Positions 23,952 to 31,483 of a DNA stretch of 64,000 nucleotides are shown here, piece by piece. The position numbers were made by a program, and so were the translations under genes. Under the pieces are notes generated by a model. That model had not been told where the DNA came from, made no database searches, and saw nothing but the letters and a program-made list of their open reading frames with translations. This stretch comes from Myxococcales bacterium. Its GTDB lineage: Bacteria > Myxococcota_A > Polyangia > Polyangiales > Polyangiaceae. The DNA lies in contig JACRDA010000346.1 in NCBI GenBank assembly GCA_016212965.1, positions 17,391 through 81,390 of the forward strand, in the 5' to 3' direction. Every line of letters starts with the position of its first letter. Position 1 is the stretch's first letter.

Positions 23952-25352
23952 CTATTGCTCGCTCGTCGTCGCCGGGCAGAACGAGACCGTCGAGGGCTCG
24001 GTGTCGATGGCCGCGATGGGTGTGCCGAGCATCCAGGCGCCGAGCGCGTCGTGCACCGTGAGCGGCGTGCCACCCGCGCCCTCGACGGTCGCGTTGTTCT
24101 GCTGCGCGACGCCGAACCAGGTGCTGTTGAGCATCACGATGTGCTGGCCGCAGTTGCTCGCATAGCTGCCGGGCGCGACCGTCATCGACGCCTGCTCCTC
24201 CGAGCTCTGCAGGGCGCCGGCGAGCCGCAGCATGCTCGTGTACGTCCACGCCGCGATCTGCGGGATGGTGGCCCCGGCCGCCTCCAGGTACTGGGCCGAC
24301 ACCGGGTCGGTGAGATCCTGGCGCGAGAAGAAGGGCGTCGTCGTGTGGTCGAGCTGCAGGTGACTCGTCAGCCCGCACAGGTAGGCGTCGGCGCCGGGGT
24401 GCAGGGCGAGGCAGCTCTCGTCCGTGAAGGCGTGGTAGAGGGTCTGCTTCACGGTGGTCCACTGCGCCTGCATGCCGGTGAGGTAGGTGGCCGCGATCGT
24501 CGGGTCGGTGACGTCCTCGGGCAGCGGCAGGAAGATCGAGTCGAGCATGCCGCCGACCTGGGTCGCGTTCGGCACCTGCGCCGCCCACCAGTCGAGCGTG
24601 TGCGACAGGCCGTTCGAGCCCGCCGAGCTGCCGCTGAAGAGCACGTGGGTCGCGGCGTCGAGCGACGGCAGGGTCTCGACGCCGTCGTCCGAGGTGACGC
24701 CCGCCGCGAGCGCCGCCGCGGCGGCCTCGAGGATGTCGTGGCCGCGGAAGTGCAGGCGGAAGGTCGGGCGCGTCCCGGTCGTGTCCTCGAGCACGGCATC
24801 GCTGCGCCGGCCGATCCAGCCGTCGGAGCTACAGTAGTAGATGTAGACCTGGTTCAGGTTGCCGAAGGCGTTGTTGGCGTTGCGGGCGAAGATGCCCGAG
24901 CCGTTCGTCGCTTCGGGCGCGAAGCGCGAGCTCATCTTGTCCGCCTCGTACGCGCCGATGCCGCACCAGCGGTCGTAGCAGACGTCGTAGTCGGAGCAGC
25001 TGCCGCCCGGCTGCATGTGGATGACCCAGCGGTTCGTGGCCTGCACCGTCGCCGCCTTGCGCACGTACATGATGGCCGGCGAGCCGTCGTTGCAGAGCGC
25101 CTCGGGGTCGGCGTCGAGCGTCACCTTGTGCAGCTCGTTGCCGATGTTGACCCCGGTGCCGGGGGGCTTGCCGCCCACGCACGCGCCGTCGAGCGCCGTG
25201 TCGACGAGCGGGATGGCGCTGCCGCCCGACCCGCCCGACCCGCCGGCAGCGCCGCTGCCGCCCGATGCCCCTGCGCCGCCCGTGCCGCCCTCGCCCCCGC
25301 ACGCGACCGCTCCGACGAGCAGCAAACCCACGCCGACCCAACGTTTGCTCAT
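23952..25352 (-). CDS. Pectin acetylesterase / Notum family lipoprotein
   Basis: A 466-residue predicted lipoprotein (LLLVGAVACGGE) with a Gly/Ser/Ala linker. The alpha/beta-hydrolase domain has the PAE/Notum features: HMQPGGSCSDYDVC near the oxyanion hole, the nucleophile in FSGSSAGSNG, an Asp in the FTDESC region and a late His in the VHDALGAWM region. Many paired Cys suit an exported protein. Plant PAEs deacetylate pectin; Notum removes a palmitoleate; the bacterial substrate is unknown. A clear GGGAGGATCGGG precedes the ATG. A TAGCTT lies 27 nt further upstream. Confidence 0.85.
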   Translation of the reverse strand: MSKRWVGVGLLLVGAVACGGEGGTGGAGASGGSGAAGGSGGSGGSAIPLVDTALDGACVGGKPPGTGVNIGNELHKVTLDADPEALCNDGSPAIMYVRKAATVQATNRWVIHMQPGGSCSDYDVCYDRWCGIGAYEADKMSSRFAPEATNGSGIFARNANNAFGNLNQVYIYYCSSDGWIGRRSDAVLEDTTGTRPTFRLHFRGHDILEAAAAALAAGVTSDDGVETLPSLDAATHVLFSGSSAGSNGLSHTLDWWAAQVPNATQVGGMLDSIFLPLPEDVTDPTIAATYLTGMQAQWTTVKQTLYHAFTDESCLALHPGADAYLCGLTSHLQLDHTTTPFFSRQDLTDPVSAQYLEAAGATIPQIAAWTYTSMLRLAGALQSSEEQASMTVAPGSYASNCGQHIVMLNSTWFGVAQQNNATVEGAGGTPLTVHDALGAWMLGTPIAAIDTEPSTVSFCPATTSEQ

Positions 25353-25379
25353 CCCGATCCTCCCAGCACCCAGGGGCTC

Positions 25380-25385
25380 AAGCTA
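25380..25385 (-). promoter_or_regulatory. -10-like TAGCTT upstream of the pectin-acetylesterase-like gene
   Basis: Minus-strand TAGCTT, 27 nt before the ATG at 25352 and upstream of a GGGAGG ribosome site, so this unit would have a short ordinary leader. Confidence 0.4.
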
Positions 25386-25410
25386 GCGCGGAGGTGCGGC
25401 CCTGCCAACG

Positions 25411-25454
25411 GTCGCAGAGCGAGCGTGTCGCAGAGCGAGCGTGTAGAGAGCGAG
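25411..25454. repeat. 16-bp tandem duplication plus partial third copy
   Basis: GTCGCAGAGCGAGCGT occurs perfectly at 25411-25426 and 25427-25442, followed by a shortened copy (GTAGAGAGCGAG, 25443-25454). It sits between the two esterase genes, outside coding sequence. Confidence 0.8.
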
Positions 25455-25473
25455 GCACCGCGGGGCGGGGCCG

Positions 25474-26571
25474 TCAGCGCTCGAGCCCGGCCTCGCGCCA
25501 CAAGAAGCTCGTCGCCGGGAAGCGCCCGGGCGGCAGGCCGGCCGTGCCGGTGGGGCCGCCCGGCCAGGTGTGCACGCCGTCGTCGACCGCGACGAGGGCG
25601 ATGGGCGCGCGGCAGCGGCGCGGCTCGATGCGCGTGCCGTCGTCGAGCGGCGTGCGCTCGGGATCGGCGGGGGCGCAGCCGTTGCGCTCGGCCGCGACGC
25701 GCAGGAACCACGCCTCCTGACCGAGCAGCGGTGGCAGCCCCGGCCGGTAGCTTCCGTCGTAGGTCACCGTGCGGTCTTGGCGGCTCGCGACGGCGAGCAG
25801 GCGCAGTGCCGGGCCTGCCCCGCAGCGCGCGAGCGTGCCGTCGTCGATGGCCGGGATGACCGGCGCGGCGAGGGCGAAGGCGCCCGCCGTGCGCGCGTCG
25901 CAGGCCGCGAGCAGCGTCAGCGCGCCGCCGTTCGACTCGCCCGTCACGAGGATGCGCCCGGGATCGACGCAGTGCTCGTCGACGAGCCGCCGCACGAGCG
26001 CCGCGAGGTAGCCGACGTCGTCCTGCCCGTGCGTCGAGAAGCGGCTCGTGCCGGTGTCCCAGCCGAAGCCCTCCGGCCGGGTCGGCGTGCCCTCCGGATA
26101 CGCGACGAGCGCCTGCCGGCCGGCGAGAAAGTCCGTCCAGCCCGAGGTCTCTTCGATACGCTCGGGCGAGCCGGTGTAGCCGTGGAGCACGAGCACGGCC
26201 GGGGCGGGCGCCGCGAGGGCAGGGCTCCGCACGAGCGCACGGCGACCCGCGCCCACCGGGATGTAGCCGCGGAGCGCCGCTCCGCAGCCGCGCCCGCTCG
26301 CGTCCACGGTCGCGCTCGACCGGGGTGGGGCGGCCGGCGCACTCGCGCTCGCGCTCGCGCTCGCGTCCGCGCTCGCGCTCGACGGGGGCGGGGTCGGCGC
26401 GCTCGCGGCCGGCGCCGTGCGGGCGTCGGCGGCTCGCTCCGCGTCCCGGGGGCTCGCGCACGCCGACGCCGTCGCCCACGCGCTCACGGCCGCGGCGAGC
26501 CAGGCGAGCCGGCCGCGCCCGAGGCGGGCGTGCGGGTGATGAGCTCGCACGCCCGCCGCGCGCGCGGTCAC
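25474..26571 (-). CDS. PHB depolymerase/feruloyl-esterase-like exported esterase
   Basis: A 365-residue alpha/beta hydrolase. After an N-terminal export signal (AWLAAAVSAWATASACAS, possibly a lipobox) there is a Ser/Ala linker encoded by hexamer repeats. The catalytic domain resembles LpqC/esterase-PHB-depolymerase proteins: VLVLHGYTGSPE (oxyanion loop), VTGESNGGAL (nucleophile Ser), SRQDRTVTYDGS (acid region) and DDGVHTWPGG (catalytic His). The likely substrate is a polyester or plant phenolic ester outside the cell. The GTG start overlaps the TGA of the small Lys-rich gene by 4 bp, so the two are coupled. Confidence 0.82.
   Translation of the reverse strand: MTARAAGVRAHHPHARLGRGRLAWLAAAVSAWATASACASPRDAERAADARTAPAASAPTPPPSSASADASASASASAPAAPPRSSATVDASGRGCGAALRGYIPVGAGRRALVRSPALAAPAPAVLVLHGYTGSPERIEETSGWTDFLAGRQALVAYPEGTPTRPEGFGWDTGTSRFSTHGQDDVGYLAALVRRLVDEHCVDPGRILVTGESNGGALTLLAACDARTAGAFALAAPVIPAIDDGTLARCGAGPALRLLAVASRQDRTVTYDGSYRPGLPPLLGQEAWFLRVAAERNGCAPADPERTPLDDGTRIEPRRCRAPIALVAVDDGVHTWPGGPTGTAGLPPGRFPATSFLWREAGLER
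26330..26402. repeat. GCTCGC hexamer repeat tract
   Basis: Imperfect GCTCGC-type repeats that on the minus strand encode alternating Ser and Ala in the linker of the esterase. Similar tracts occur in the CPBP gene. Confidence 0.65.
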
Positions 26572-26693
26572 TTCTTCTTCAGGTTCGGATCCCTCGGCTT
26601 GGCCTTCTCTGCCGCGGCCGCCTTCTTCTGACCCTTGTCCCTGTCGTCTTGCTTCTTGGCCTTTTCCTTGGCCTTCGGAGACTTGTCACCCAC
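26568..26693 (-). CDS. Tiny Lys-rich basic protein, 41 aa
   Basis: The minus strand from a GTG at 26693 encodes 41 residues, with about 15 Lys plus Arg and ending in KKK. It starts VGDKSPKAKEKAKKQDDRDK. This resembles a recurrent class of short bacterial proteins beginning MGDKSPKS(K/N) that I know only as uncharacterised. GGTGG lies about 7 nt upstream as ribosome site, and TACCGT at 26739-26744 is a possible -10. Its stop overlaps the GTG start of the esterase gene (GTGA). A nucleic-acid or polyphosphate-binding role is plausible from charge only. Confidence 0.6.
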   Translation of the reverse strand: MGDKSPKAKEKAKKQDDRDKGQKKAAAAEKAKPRDPNLKKK

Positions 26694-26802
26694 GGGGCAC
26701 CACCTGGGCTCGGGCTTCGGTTCGGATCGCCTGCCGCGACGGTAGCACGAGCCTCGGGCGCCGACGTCACGCCGCGCGAGCGGGCCGTGCTCAGCCTCGC
26801 TC

Positions 26803-28032
26803 TCAGCCGCGCTTCTCGCGGAAGCCGATGGCGTCGAGGAAGTCCCGGATCGCCAGCAGGTAGGCCCCGCGGTCGAGGTGCACGATGTGGCTGCCGGGGA
26901 ACCAGTGCAGCCGGCAGCGGTCCCAGTGCTCCCAGAGCAGGCGCGCGTGCTTCGGTGGCGCGAGCCGGTCGCCGATGCCGCCGATGATGAGGCGGCGCTC
27001 GCGCGGCACGACGCACGGCCAGCTGAGCGGCGTCGAGACGGCGAGCAGGCGCCGCGCGTCGGCGAGCGTCGTGCCGGTGAGCTTCAGCATGGCACGCGTC
27101 GCCATGCCGATGGGCTCCCACTCCATCACGAGGTCCGCGACCGAGACGACCGGCACGTTCGGGATCACGAAGGCGAGGCGGCGCTCGACCGTGGCGAGGA
27201 GCGAGGCCGTGAGCCCCCCGAGGCTGACGCCCGTGACGCCCACCTTGGTCACGCCGCGCGCGTGCTCGAGCCAGTCGAGCAAGATGCGCGCGTCGTACAC
27301 GCCCTGCGCGAAGGCCTCGTTGATGCGCGGCGCCCCGCCCGCGAAGAAGCCGTGGCCCGAGAAGGGCGAGCCCCGGCCCGCGCGGCGGCCGTGGAAGGGC
27401 AGGGTGAAGAGCAGCACGTCGAAGCCCTGCCGGTAGAGCCAGGGCAGCGAGAAGAACCACTCGTTGACGTGGTAGAGGTCGGCGCTGAAGCCGTGGATGG
27501 CGACGACGGTGGGGCGCGGCCCGCGGTGGTGGCGCCAGTAGCGCGCGTGCGCGACCGCGTTGCGCCGGTGCCGGGCGTAGCCGGCGGCGAGGGCGGGATT
27601 GACGGCGCGGAAGGGGCTCTCGAAGCACAGGTCCTCGCAGGCGCCGTCGCCCGGCACGAACAGGGGATTCCGGGCGCGCGCGCCCGTCACCGCCACGCCC
27701 CGCGGCGGCGTGTGGAAGAACGCCTCGGGCTCGCCGGCGAGCGCCAGCGGCTCGTAGACCGCGCGCGCCCGCACGGCGGCGCGGAGCGCGAGCGGGTGGT
27801 ACCCGAACGGAAACGCGAGCGAACCCACGAGGCACGCCCCGAGCGTGCGCAGGACGACGTCGACCGCCGCCGTCGCGCCCACGCGTGCGCGGTCGAGCGC
27901 CGCGAGCTCGAAGCGCTCCTCGCGCGAGGGGAAGTCGGGCGGCAGCGCCTCCCACCACGGCGCGTGGGTCGAGAGCGTCGGGGCGCTCGCGGCACCCGAG
28001 TGCGCGATGCGGGACACGATCGCGGGCGTCAT
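26803..28032 (-). CDS. Alpha/beta hydrolase (ABHD18/DUF2048-like)
   Basis: A 409-residue hydrolase without an obvious signal peptide. The core has VVAIHGFSADLYHVNEWFFS (strand beta-3 with oxyanion His-Gly), TLPFHGRRAGRG, the nucleophile elbow GVTGVSLGGLTA, and the late His in GSHIVHLDRG. The N-terminal helical region and the overall layout resemble the ABHD18/DUF2048 group of alpha/beta hydrolases, whose activity is not well defined. ATG at 28032 is supported by TAACTT 10 nt upstream. The gene is divergent from the cysteine-cluster gene at 28151. Confidence 0.78.
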   Translation of the reverse strand: MTPAIVSRIAHSGAASAPTLSTHAPWWEALPPDFPSREERFELAALDRARVGATAAVDVVLRTLGACLVGSLAFPFGYHPLALRAAVRARAVYEPLALAGEPEAFFHTPPRGVAVTGARARNPLFVPGDGACEDLCFESPFRAVNPALAAGYARHRRNAVAHARYWRHHRGPRPTVVAIHGFSADLYHVNEWFFSLPWLYRQGFDVLLFTLPFHGRRAGRGSPFSGHGFFAGGAPRINEAFAQGVYDARILLDWLEHARGVTKVGVTGVSLGGLTASLLATVERRLAFVIPNVPVVSVADLVMEWEPIGMATRAMLKLTGTTLADARRLLAVSTPLSWPCVVPRERRLIIGGIGDRLAPPKHARLLWEHWDRCRLHWFPGSHIVHLDRGAYLLAIRDFLDAIGFREKRG

Positions 28033-28042
28033 CGTCACGTTC

Positions 28043-28048
28043 AAGTTA
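28043..28048 (-). promoter_or_regulatory. -10-like TAACTT (extended TGC-TAACTT)
   Basis: Minus-strand TAACTT, 10 nt before the ATG at 28032, preceded by TGC. Confidence 0.45.
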
Positions 28049-28133
28049 GCACCTTCGTCCGGCGTCGGTGGTGCAGGCGCCCGGCCTGCACAGGGAGGGC
28101 GCGTTTGTCCGTGCCCGTCCCGGCGTCGCGTTG

Positions 28134-28139
28134 TAGGGT
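28134..28139 (+). promoter_or_regulatory. -10-like TAGGGT
   Basis: TAGGGT ends 11 nt before the ATG at 28151. With 28043-28048 it makes a back-to-back promoter pair in a 118-bp divergent gap. Confidence 0.45.
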
Positions 28140-28150
28140 TCGCGGCGCGC

Positions 28151-29410
28151 ATGGCGGAGAAGCTCTCCACGCATCCGGGGCAGCGCTTCGAGTGCCGCGA
28201 CTGCCCGGCGCGCTGCTGCCGCCTGCCCGCGAGCGTCGTCATCGACCGCGACGACGTCGCGCGCTTCCGCGCCGAGCCCTGGGTGCGCGAGCGCCTTCCG
28301 GAGCAGGGGCTCGCCATCCTCGAGCGCGGCGTCCTGCCGATGCGCGAGGTCGAGCGCGGCCTGCGCTGCGCGTTCCTCGACGACGATCTGCTCTGCGGCC
28401 TGCAGAAGCGCTTCGGCGAGGCCTACCTCCCGCGCGCCTGTCAGGCCTTCCCCTTCGGCTTCACCCGCAACGAGAAGGACGTCACCGTCGCGCAGCTCTC
28501 GCAGCTCTGCCCCTCGATTCGCGACAACTACGGCGAGCCCCTCGACGGGCAGCTCCGCGGCAAGCTCGCGAAGAAGGGCGCGACCGAGCGCATGTCGACG
28601 GCGATGGCGACGCTCCGGGGCGTCATCTTGCCGCGCGCGCAGTACCTGCGCGTGGCCGAGGGCTGGGACGAGACGCTGGCGAGCGACGCCCCGCCCCTGC
28701 CGGCGCTCGCGCTGATCTACGACGCCACGCGCGCCTTCGAGGACGCCCTCCCCTTCGGCTCCGAGAAGGTGCCGGACGCGGCCGTCGCCGCGGCGCTCGC
28801 GCAGGCGGCGGCGCGCGAGCCCGAGCCGCTCGGCACGCGCCGCGCTCCGTCGTTCCACGCGCGAGTCGTCTTCGCGTACCTGCTCGGCAACCTCTGCTAC
28901 CCGTCGCGGGTCCGCCTCGCCCAGCGCATGCGGTCCGCGCCCGCCACCCGCTTCGAGGCGCTCCGGAGCTTCGGCAACAAGCTCGCCTGGATGCTCGGCC
29001 GGGGCACGGTCGATCTCCTGTACGTGCCGCGGCCCGTGAAGCTAGGGCGTGTGCGCCGCGTCGCGCGGTTCCTCGCCGAGGACGGCGCCGAGGCGCGGCG
29101 CGTCGCCGGGTACCTCCGGCTCGTGCTCGCGCGGCGGCAGATCTTCTCGCGGCCTCGCCACCTCATGGCGGTCGTGCTCGATCTCTCCCTCGCGGCGGCG
29201 GTCATCTCGCGCTTCGCGCGCTGCCGGGCCGCTGCGGACGAAAGGAGCGCCGTCTCGGCCGAGGACGTGGGCGAGGCGATCGGCGTCGCCGAGCTCGTCC
29301 TCTTGAGCCACCGGAGCCTGACCGAGGACGGCAGACTCATGAAGAACCTGCGCTGGCTCCTGCTCACGAAGCCGGAGCGCTTCCGCGGCGTGCTCGAGGG
29401 CGAGGCGTGA
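28151..29410 (+). CDS. YkgJ/FliB-family cysteine-cluster protein (lysine-N-methylase-like)
   Basis: A 419-residue protein. The N-terminus has CRDCPARCC, the CxxCxxxCC cluster of YkgJ/FliB proteins. LRCAFLDDDLLCGLQKRFGE and PRACQAFPFGF follow, closely matching the second cluster of FliB-type flagellin lysine-N-methylases. The eight or so conserved Cys probably bind a metal or Fe-S centre. The long C-terminal half is alpha-helical. FliB methylates flagellin lysines in Salmonella. No flagellar gene is nearby and many myxobacteria lack flagella, so the target here is unknown. Confidence 0.8.
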   Translation: MAEKLSTHPGQRFECRDCPARCCRLPASVVIDRDDVARFRAEPWVRERLPEQGLAILERGVLPMREVERGLRCAFLDDDLLCGLQKRFGEAYLPRACQAFPFGFTRNEKDVTVAQLSQLCPSIRDNYGEPLDGQLRGKLAKKGATERMSTAMATLRGVILPRAQYLRVAEGWDETLASDAPPLPALALIYDATRAFEDALPFGSEKVPDAAVAAALAQAAAREPEPLGTRRAPSFHARVVFAYLLGNLCYPSRVRLAQRMRSAPATRFEALRSFGNKLAWMLGRGTVDLLYVPRPVKLGRVRRVARFLAEDGAEARRVAGYLRLVLARRQIFSRPRHLMAVVLDLSLAAAVISRFARCRAAADERSAVSAEDVGEAIGVAELVLLSHRSLTEDGRLMKNLRWLLLTKPERFRGVLEGEA

Positions 29411-29459
29411 GGCGCCGCCCGCGCCAGCTCGAGGCCCCTCGACATTCCTCGCTCCCCGT

Positions 29460-29501
29460 GGCGCTGTCCCCAGCGCCGCCTTCTTCCCTTCTGTTCTTCT
29501 T
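29460..29501 (+). terminator. Probable intrinsic terminator
   Basis: A perfect 7-bp stem GGCGCTG/CAGCGCC (29460-29466 with 29471-29477), loop TCCC, is followed by a pyrimidine- and T-rich stretch to about 29501. It lies 50 bp downstream of the cysteine-cluster gene, before the convergent end of the cytochrome operon. Confidence 0.5.
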
Positions 29502-29549
29502 GTGAATCCTCTGGGAATCCACCAGAAACGAGGAATCTCAGGGGCCGAG

Positions 29550-31427
29550 CTAGAACTGGTAGCGCGCGCGCGCGAACACGGTCGAGCCGCCCTCGGCGGG
29601 GTCGCCGAACTTCGTGCGCTCCTTGCCGATCTTGAGCTGCGCGCCCACGGCGAGCCCCATGCCCGGGATGACCTCGTACTCGACCTCGGGCACGACGACG
29701 GCCGAGAAACCGTCGGGCGTGAACATCGAGTGGTGCGTGCGCACGCGCGCGCCCTCGACGGGGTCGAAGTAGTCCTCGGTCACGCCGAGCAGGTCGAAGA
29801 TGGCGAGCGTGCGGAGCGAGAGCGCGTCGTCGAGGAGGCGCACCTCGAGCTCCGCCGTGAGGTAGTCGCCGAGGCGCGGGCGCACGACCTCGTACGCGCT
29901 CGTCGTGCCGTCGCCGCTGAGCGCGCACTGCACGGCATTGCACGCCGGCCCGGCGACGCCGCCGAACAGCACCGTCTCGCCCGGGCTGATGAAGTCGCCC
30001 GCGCCGTACTCCTCGGGTAGGCCGTGCACCCATTGCAGCCCGGCCGTGAGCTCCGGCACGAAGCGGTACGAGAGTCCGAGCACCCACTTCGCGAAGGGCG
30101 TCCTGCGCACCGTCTCCGGGACCGGACCGCCCGGGATGCCGTCGCCGTCGTAGTCGTAGCTGCCCGGCCCCTGTGCCGGGATCACGGGCAGGGCGCCCGT
30201 CTCGATCTCGAGCTCCGCCCGCTCGGGGACGACGAGCGCGGCCTCGAGGTGATAGTCGAGCGGCGCGGCGTCCTCGTCGAGCTCGTCGAGCGGGATCGCG
30301 CCCGCGACGTTGAGCCCGAAGGCGTGCATGCGCGGGTAGTCGAGCTCGATCGCGTTGGCGAGCACGCCCTTGGTGCAGGTGCCGGGCTCGTCGGGGTCGC
30401 ACACCGGCGTCGCGTCGTAGTGAATGCTGCGCTTCCTGGCCTGCGGGAAGTCGGTGCGGCCGAGGTAGTACGAGAGCGCGAAGTGCTGGCGCGCGACGTC
30501 CACGGCGACGCGGTAGCCCACCTGCATGTTCTCGAAGGCCGGCTTCGGCAGCTCGGGCACGATCTCGCGCACCACGTGCGGGATGCCGACGAGCGGCCCG
30601 GCGGCCGCGGCGGCCTCGGCCTCGAGCCGGTGGCGCAGCGCGGCGTCGTCGAGTCCGAGCCTGTCGACGCGCGTCCAGGCGAGGTTCGCCGTCTCCGGCA
30701 AGAGGGCGGGTCGGAAGATGGGCACGAGCACGCCCGCATGGCTCAGGTACCGGTTCACCCGGTAGTCGATCCGCAGCATCAGGTTGCCCTGCTGGCGGCC
30801 GTACTCGAGCGGATCCTCGACGTCGTCGGCGTTCAGGTTGTCGGTGGGGTTGAAGTGGCGCGCCGTGCCCCAGCGCACGAGCTGCTGGCCGACGCGGAGC
30901 AGCAGGCCGTCGGTGAACAGGCCGTCGACCTCGACGTAGGCCGCGCGCGGGTCGAAGCGCAGCGGATTGACGCGCGGCAGGAGCGACAGCTCCTCGAGGC
31001 CCTCGAGCGTCTCGGGCCGACCGTAGAACACGACGTCGAGGTCGAGGACCGCCTTCACCGGGGCGTACTCCGCGCTCACCATCGCGTTGACGGCGTTCTC
31101 GTTGCGCGCGACGCCGAGCGGAGCCGTCAAGCGGTCGTAGAACGAGCCGACGGCCTTCTCGTGCACGCGGAAGCGCACGTCCGAGCGGATCCCGCCGCCG
31201 AAGGTGAAGGTCGGGATGGGGGCGGGCTCCGTCGCCGCCTCCTCGTCCGCCTCGGTCGTTGCGGCGGCCTCGCTCTCGGTCGTCGCGGGCGGGGTGTCCG
31301 CCTCGGCTGCAGTGCTCGGTGCCGCCTGCCCCGCTTCGTCCTCCGGGGCCTGCGCGGCCGCCGTCGCGGCGCAGAGGAGCGGGCACAAGAGCCCGGCCAG
31401 GGACAGCGGCAACGCGGTGCGCCTCAT
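29550..31427 (-). CDS. Outer-membrane beta-barrel protein (DUF1302-like), last gene of cytochrome operon
   Basis: A 625-residue exported protein with a cleavable signal peptide (CPLLCAATAAAQA) and a Glu/Ala/Thr-rich linker. The rest alternates amphipathic strands and ends in ARARYQF, the C-terminal aromatic that marks outer-membrane barrels. The segment LRVGQQLVRWGTARHFNPTD resembles DUF1302-type porins. A Ca-binding-like DYDGDGIPGG sits in one loop, and two loops contain Cys pairs. It starts 56 bp after the 17-haem cytochrome gene, with GAGGAA as ribosome site. By context I infer that it is the barrel through which haem proteins conduct electrons, as OmbB does in Geobacter. Confidence 0.8.
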   Translation of the reverse strand: MRRTALPLSLAGLLCPLLCAATAAAQAPEDEAGQAAPSTAAEADTPPATTESEAAATTEADEEAATEPAPIPTFTFGGGIRSDVRFRVHEKAVGSFYDRLTAPLGVARNENAVNAMVSAEYAPVKAVLDLDVVFYGRPETLEGLEELSLLPRVNPLRFDPRAAYVEVDGLFTDGLLLRVGQQLVRWGTARHFNPTDNLNADDVEDPLEYGRQQGNLMLRIDYRVNRYLSHAGVLVPIFRPALLPETANLAWTRVDRLGLDDAALRHRLEAEAAAAAGPLVGIPHVVREIVPELPKPAFENMQVGYRVAVDVARQHFALSYYLGRTDFPQARKRSIHYDATPVCDPDEPGTCTKGVLANAIELDYPRMHAFGLNVAGAIPLDELDEDAAPLDYHLEAALVVPERAELEIETGALPVIPAQGPGSYDYDGDGIPGGPVPETVRRTPFAKWVLGLSYRFVPELTAGLQWVHGLPEEYGAGDFISPGETVLFGGVAGPACNAVQCALSGDGTTSAYEVVRPRLGDYLTAELEVRLLDDALSLRTLAIFDLLGVTEDYFDPVEGARVRTHHSMFTPDGFSAVVVPEVEYEVIPGMGLAVGAQLKIGKERTKFGDPAEGGSTVFARARYQF

Positions 31428-31483
31428 CGTCGTATTCCTCACGTCGTGGCGGAGCGCGCGCGCCGGGCGCGTCCGTGTGGGTG

